A stretch of DNA of 64,000 nt from the NCBI GenBank assembly GCA_018853935.1, contig JAAOMR010000134.1, positions 1-64,000 of the forward strand, given 5' to 3'. The stretch comes from Acidithiobacillus ferrivorans. GTDB lineage: Bacteria > Pseudomonadota > Gammaproteobacteria > Acidithiobacillales > Acidithiobacillaceae. The position numbers and the translations under genes are program-made. Each line of letters begins with the position of its first letter. Position 1 is the first letter of the stretch. Under the pieces are notes generated by a model. That model searched no databases. It was not told where the DNA came from and saw only the letters and a list, made by a program, of their open reading frames with translations. Of this stretch, positions 63,496 through 64,000 are shown in pieces.

Positions 63496-63791
63496 TGGAA
63501 CAAAACCTGCGCAACAAGTCTGCAGTAGCCCTAAGATACCAGGACGGCGATGAAGCTCCGCAAGTTGTCGCCAAAGGAAACGGCTACGTGGCCGACCAAA
63601 TTATCGCTAAAGCCAAAGAGGCCGGTATTTATGTTCATGAATCCCGCGAACTGGTTCAGCTGCTAATGCAAGTCGACTTGGACGACCAAATCCCGCCTCA
63701 ACTTTATCTCACGGTTGCGGAGTTGATAGCCTGGATTTATCGTCTTGAGCTAGGGCAGGGCGGGGCAGCCAAAAGTAGTGAAGCGCGATAA
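63495..63791 (+). CDS. FhlB, FlhB C-domain homologue
   Basis: About 98 residues. KSAVALRYQDGDEAPQVVAK and AKEAGIYVHESRELVQLLMQ match the part of FlhB that follows the cleavage site, without membrane helices or NPTH. Such proteins can partly replace the FlhB C-terminal fragment in switching export specificity. ATG overlaps the fliK 2 stop by one base. It is of interest because FlhB itself has an altered NPTH site. Confidence 0.88.
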   Translation: MEQNLRNKSAVALRYQDGDEAPQVVAKGNGYVADQIIAKAKEAGIYVHESRELVQLLMQVDLDDQIPPQLYLTVAELIAWIYRLELGQGGAAKSSEAR

Positions 63792-63814
63792 GTTATTGGC
63801 GTTGCTAAGAAAAC

Positions 63815-63830
63815 CCCTCTCTAGCGGGGG
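63815..63830 (+). terminator. Weak hairpin after the fhlB gene
   Basis: CCCC pairs with the G-run after TCTCTAGC, starting 23 bases after the stop. The G-run is nine bases long and no T-run follows. It may end the operon but is weak. Confidence 0.25.
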
Positions 63831-63839
63831 GGGGCATTG

Positions 63840-63971
63840 TCTACTGGACCTTTCGGCATATGGGTATTCCGCAGAACCAAGTCGGTGGACTTCTTCACCA
63901 CCGACCTGACCCTCTCTGTGACCCAGATCATCGAATACTACGGCGGCAGCTGGCGTGGAGGCATATTATAG
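63840..63971 (+). pseudogene. Transposase C-terminal fragment
   Basis: An open frame of about 43 codons without a start reads GIWVFRRTKSVDFFTTDLTL then SVTQIIEYYGGSW, the pattern near the last catalytic acid of DDE transposases (TDL...QIIEYY...RW). It then diverges into a stop and very AT-rich sequence. It is an orphan scrap of an insertion sequence at the window edge; the family is uncertain. The last 30 bases are nearly all A and T. Confidence 0.5.
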
Positions 63972-64000
63972 TATAATAATATATAGATATTTATATTTCT

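Overview
The window is almost entirely one flagellar and chemotaxis locus of a Gram-negative bacterium. It encodes P- and L-ring proteins (FlgH, FlgI), CheZ, CheV, FliA/FlgM and a sigma-54 activator, which is a gamma/beta-proteobacterial or acidithiobacillial set. G+C is close to 50 percent by eye and many genes start with TTG or GTG. I suspect a motile Acidithiobacillus-like acidophile from the gene set and layout, but no 16S or other marker is present to prove it. There are no tRNA, rRNA or CRISPR features.

Layout. (1) Positions 1-14,900 are on the minus strand: a PAS-PilZ protein, a transmembrane chemoreceptor, a broken IS66 transposase, a FleQ-like sigma-54 activator without its N-terminal domain, a degenerate EAL-HDOD protein, CheV, a cytoplasmic PAS-MCP-CZB receptor, an ODP-type diiron metallo-beta-lactamase-fold protein, a small protein carrying two degenerate chemoreceptor-tip motifs, CheA, CheZ, CheY and MotB. 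From MotB to the small protein each gene overlaps the next by 4 bases. (2) 15,064-27,094, plus strand: a small membrane protein, a dead mini-GGDEF protein, a sigma-54 promoter, flgBCDEFGHIJ, flgKL and a YcgR-type PilZ brake. (3) 27,144-37,497: a giant methyltransferase/glycosyltransferase, then a tandem duplication that gives two flagellins with an ISL3 fragment at the junction, then fliD and fliS. (4) 37,498-54,849: a second sigma-54 promoter, fliEFG-fliK-fliM-fliN-fliP-fliQ-fliA, then flgA-flgN-flgM on the minus strand, then fliHIJ, a second fliQ, fliR, flhB, flhA, fliL and motA. (5) 54,981-64,000: a second CheV with a cytoplasmic MCP, a transmembrane MCP, a ParA ATPase, a second FliN, an AT-rich FkbM-like methyltransferase and glycosyltransferase pair, a second FliK, an FhlB (FlhB C-domain homologue), and a transposase scrap at the edge.

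How it fits together. The FleQ-like activator probably drives the sigma-54 promoters seen before flgB, fliE, flgA and perhaps fliH. FliA with FlgM would control late genes such as the flagellins. The export gate (FliP, Q, R, FlhB, FlhA), ATPase complex (FliH, I, J), rod, hook, filament, cap, C-ring and stator are all present, but FliO, FlhF, CheW, CheR and CheB are not in the window. The most unusual content is the doubling of core parts (FliQ, FliN, FliK, CheV, flagellin, two CheY-binding motifs on FliM), the chemosensory block built from ODP, PAS-MCP-CZB and the tip-motif protein, and the pairing of two PilZ receptors with two catalytically dead cyclic-di-GMP enzymes.
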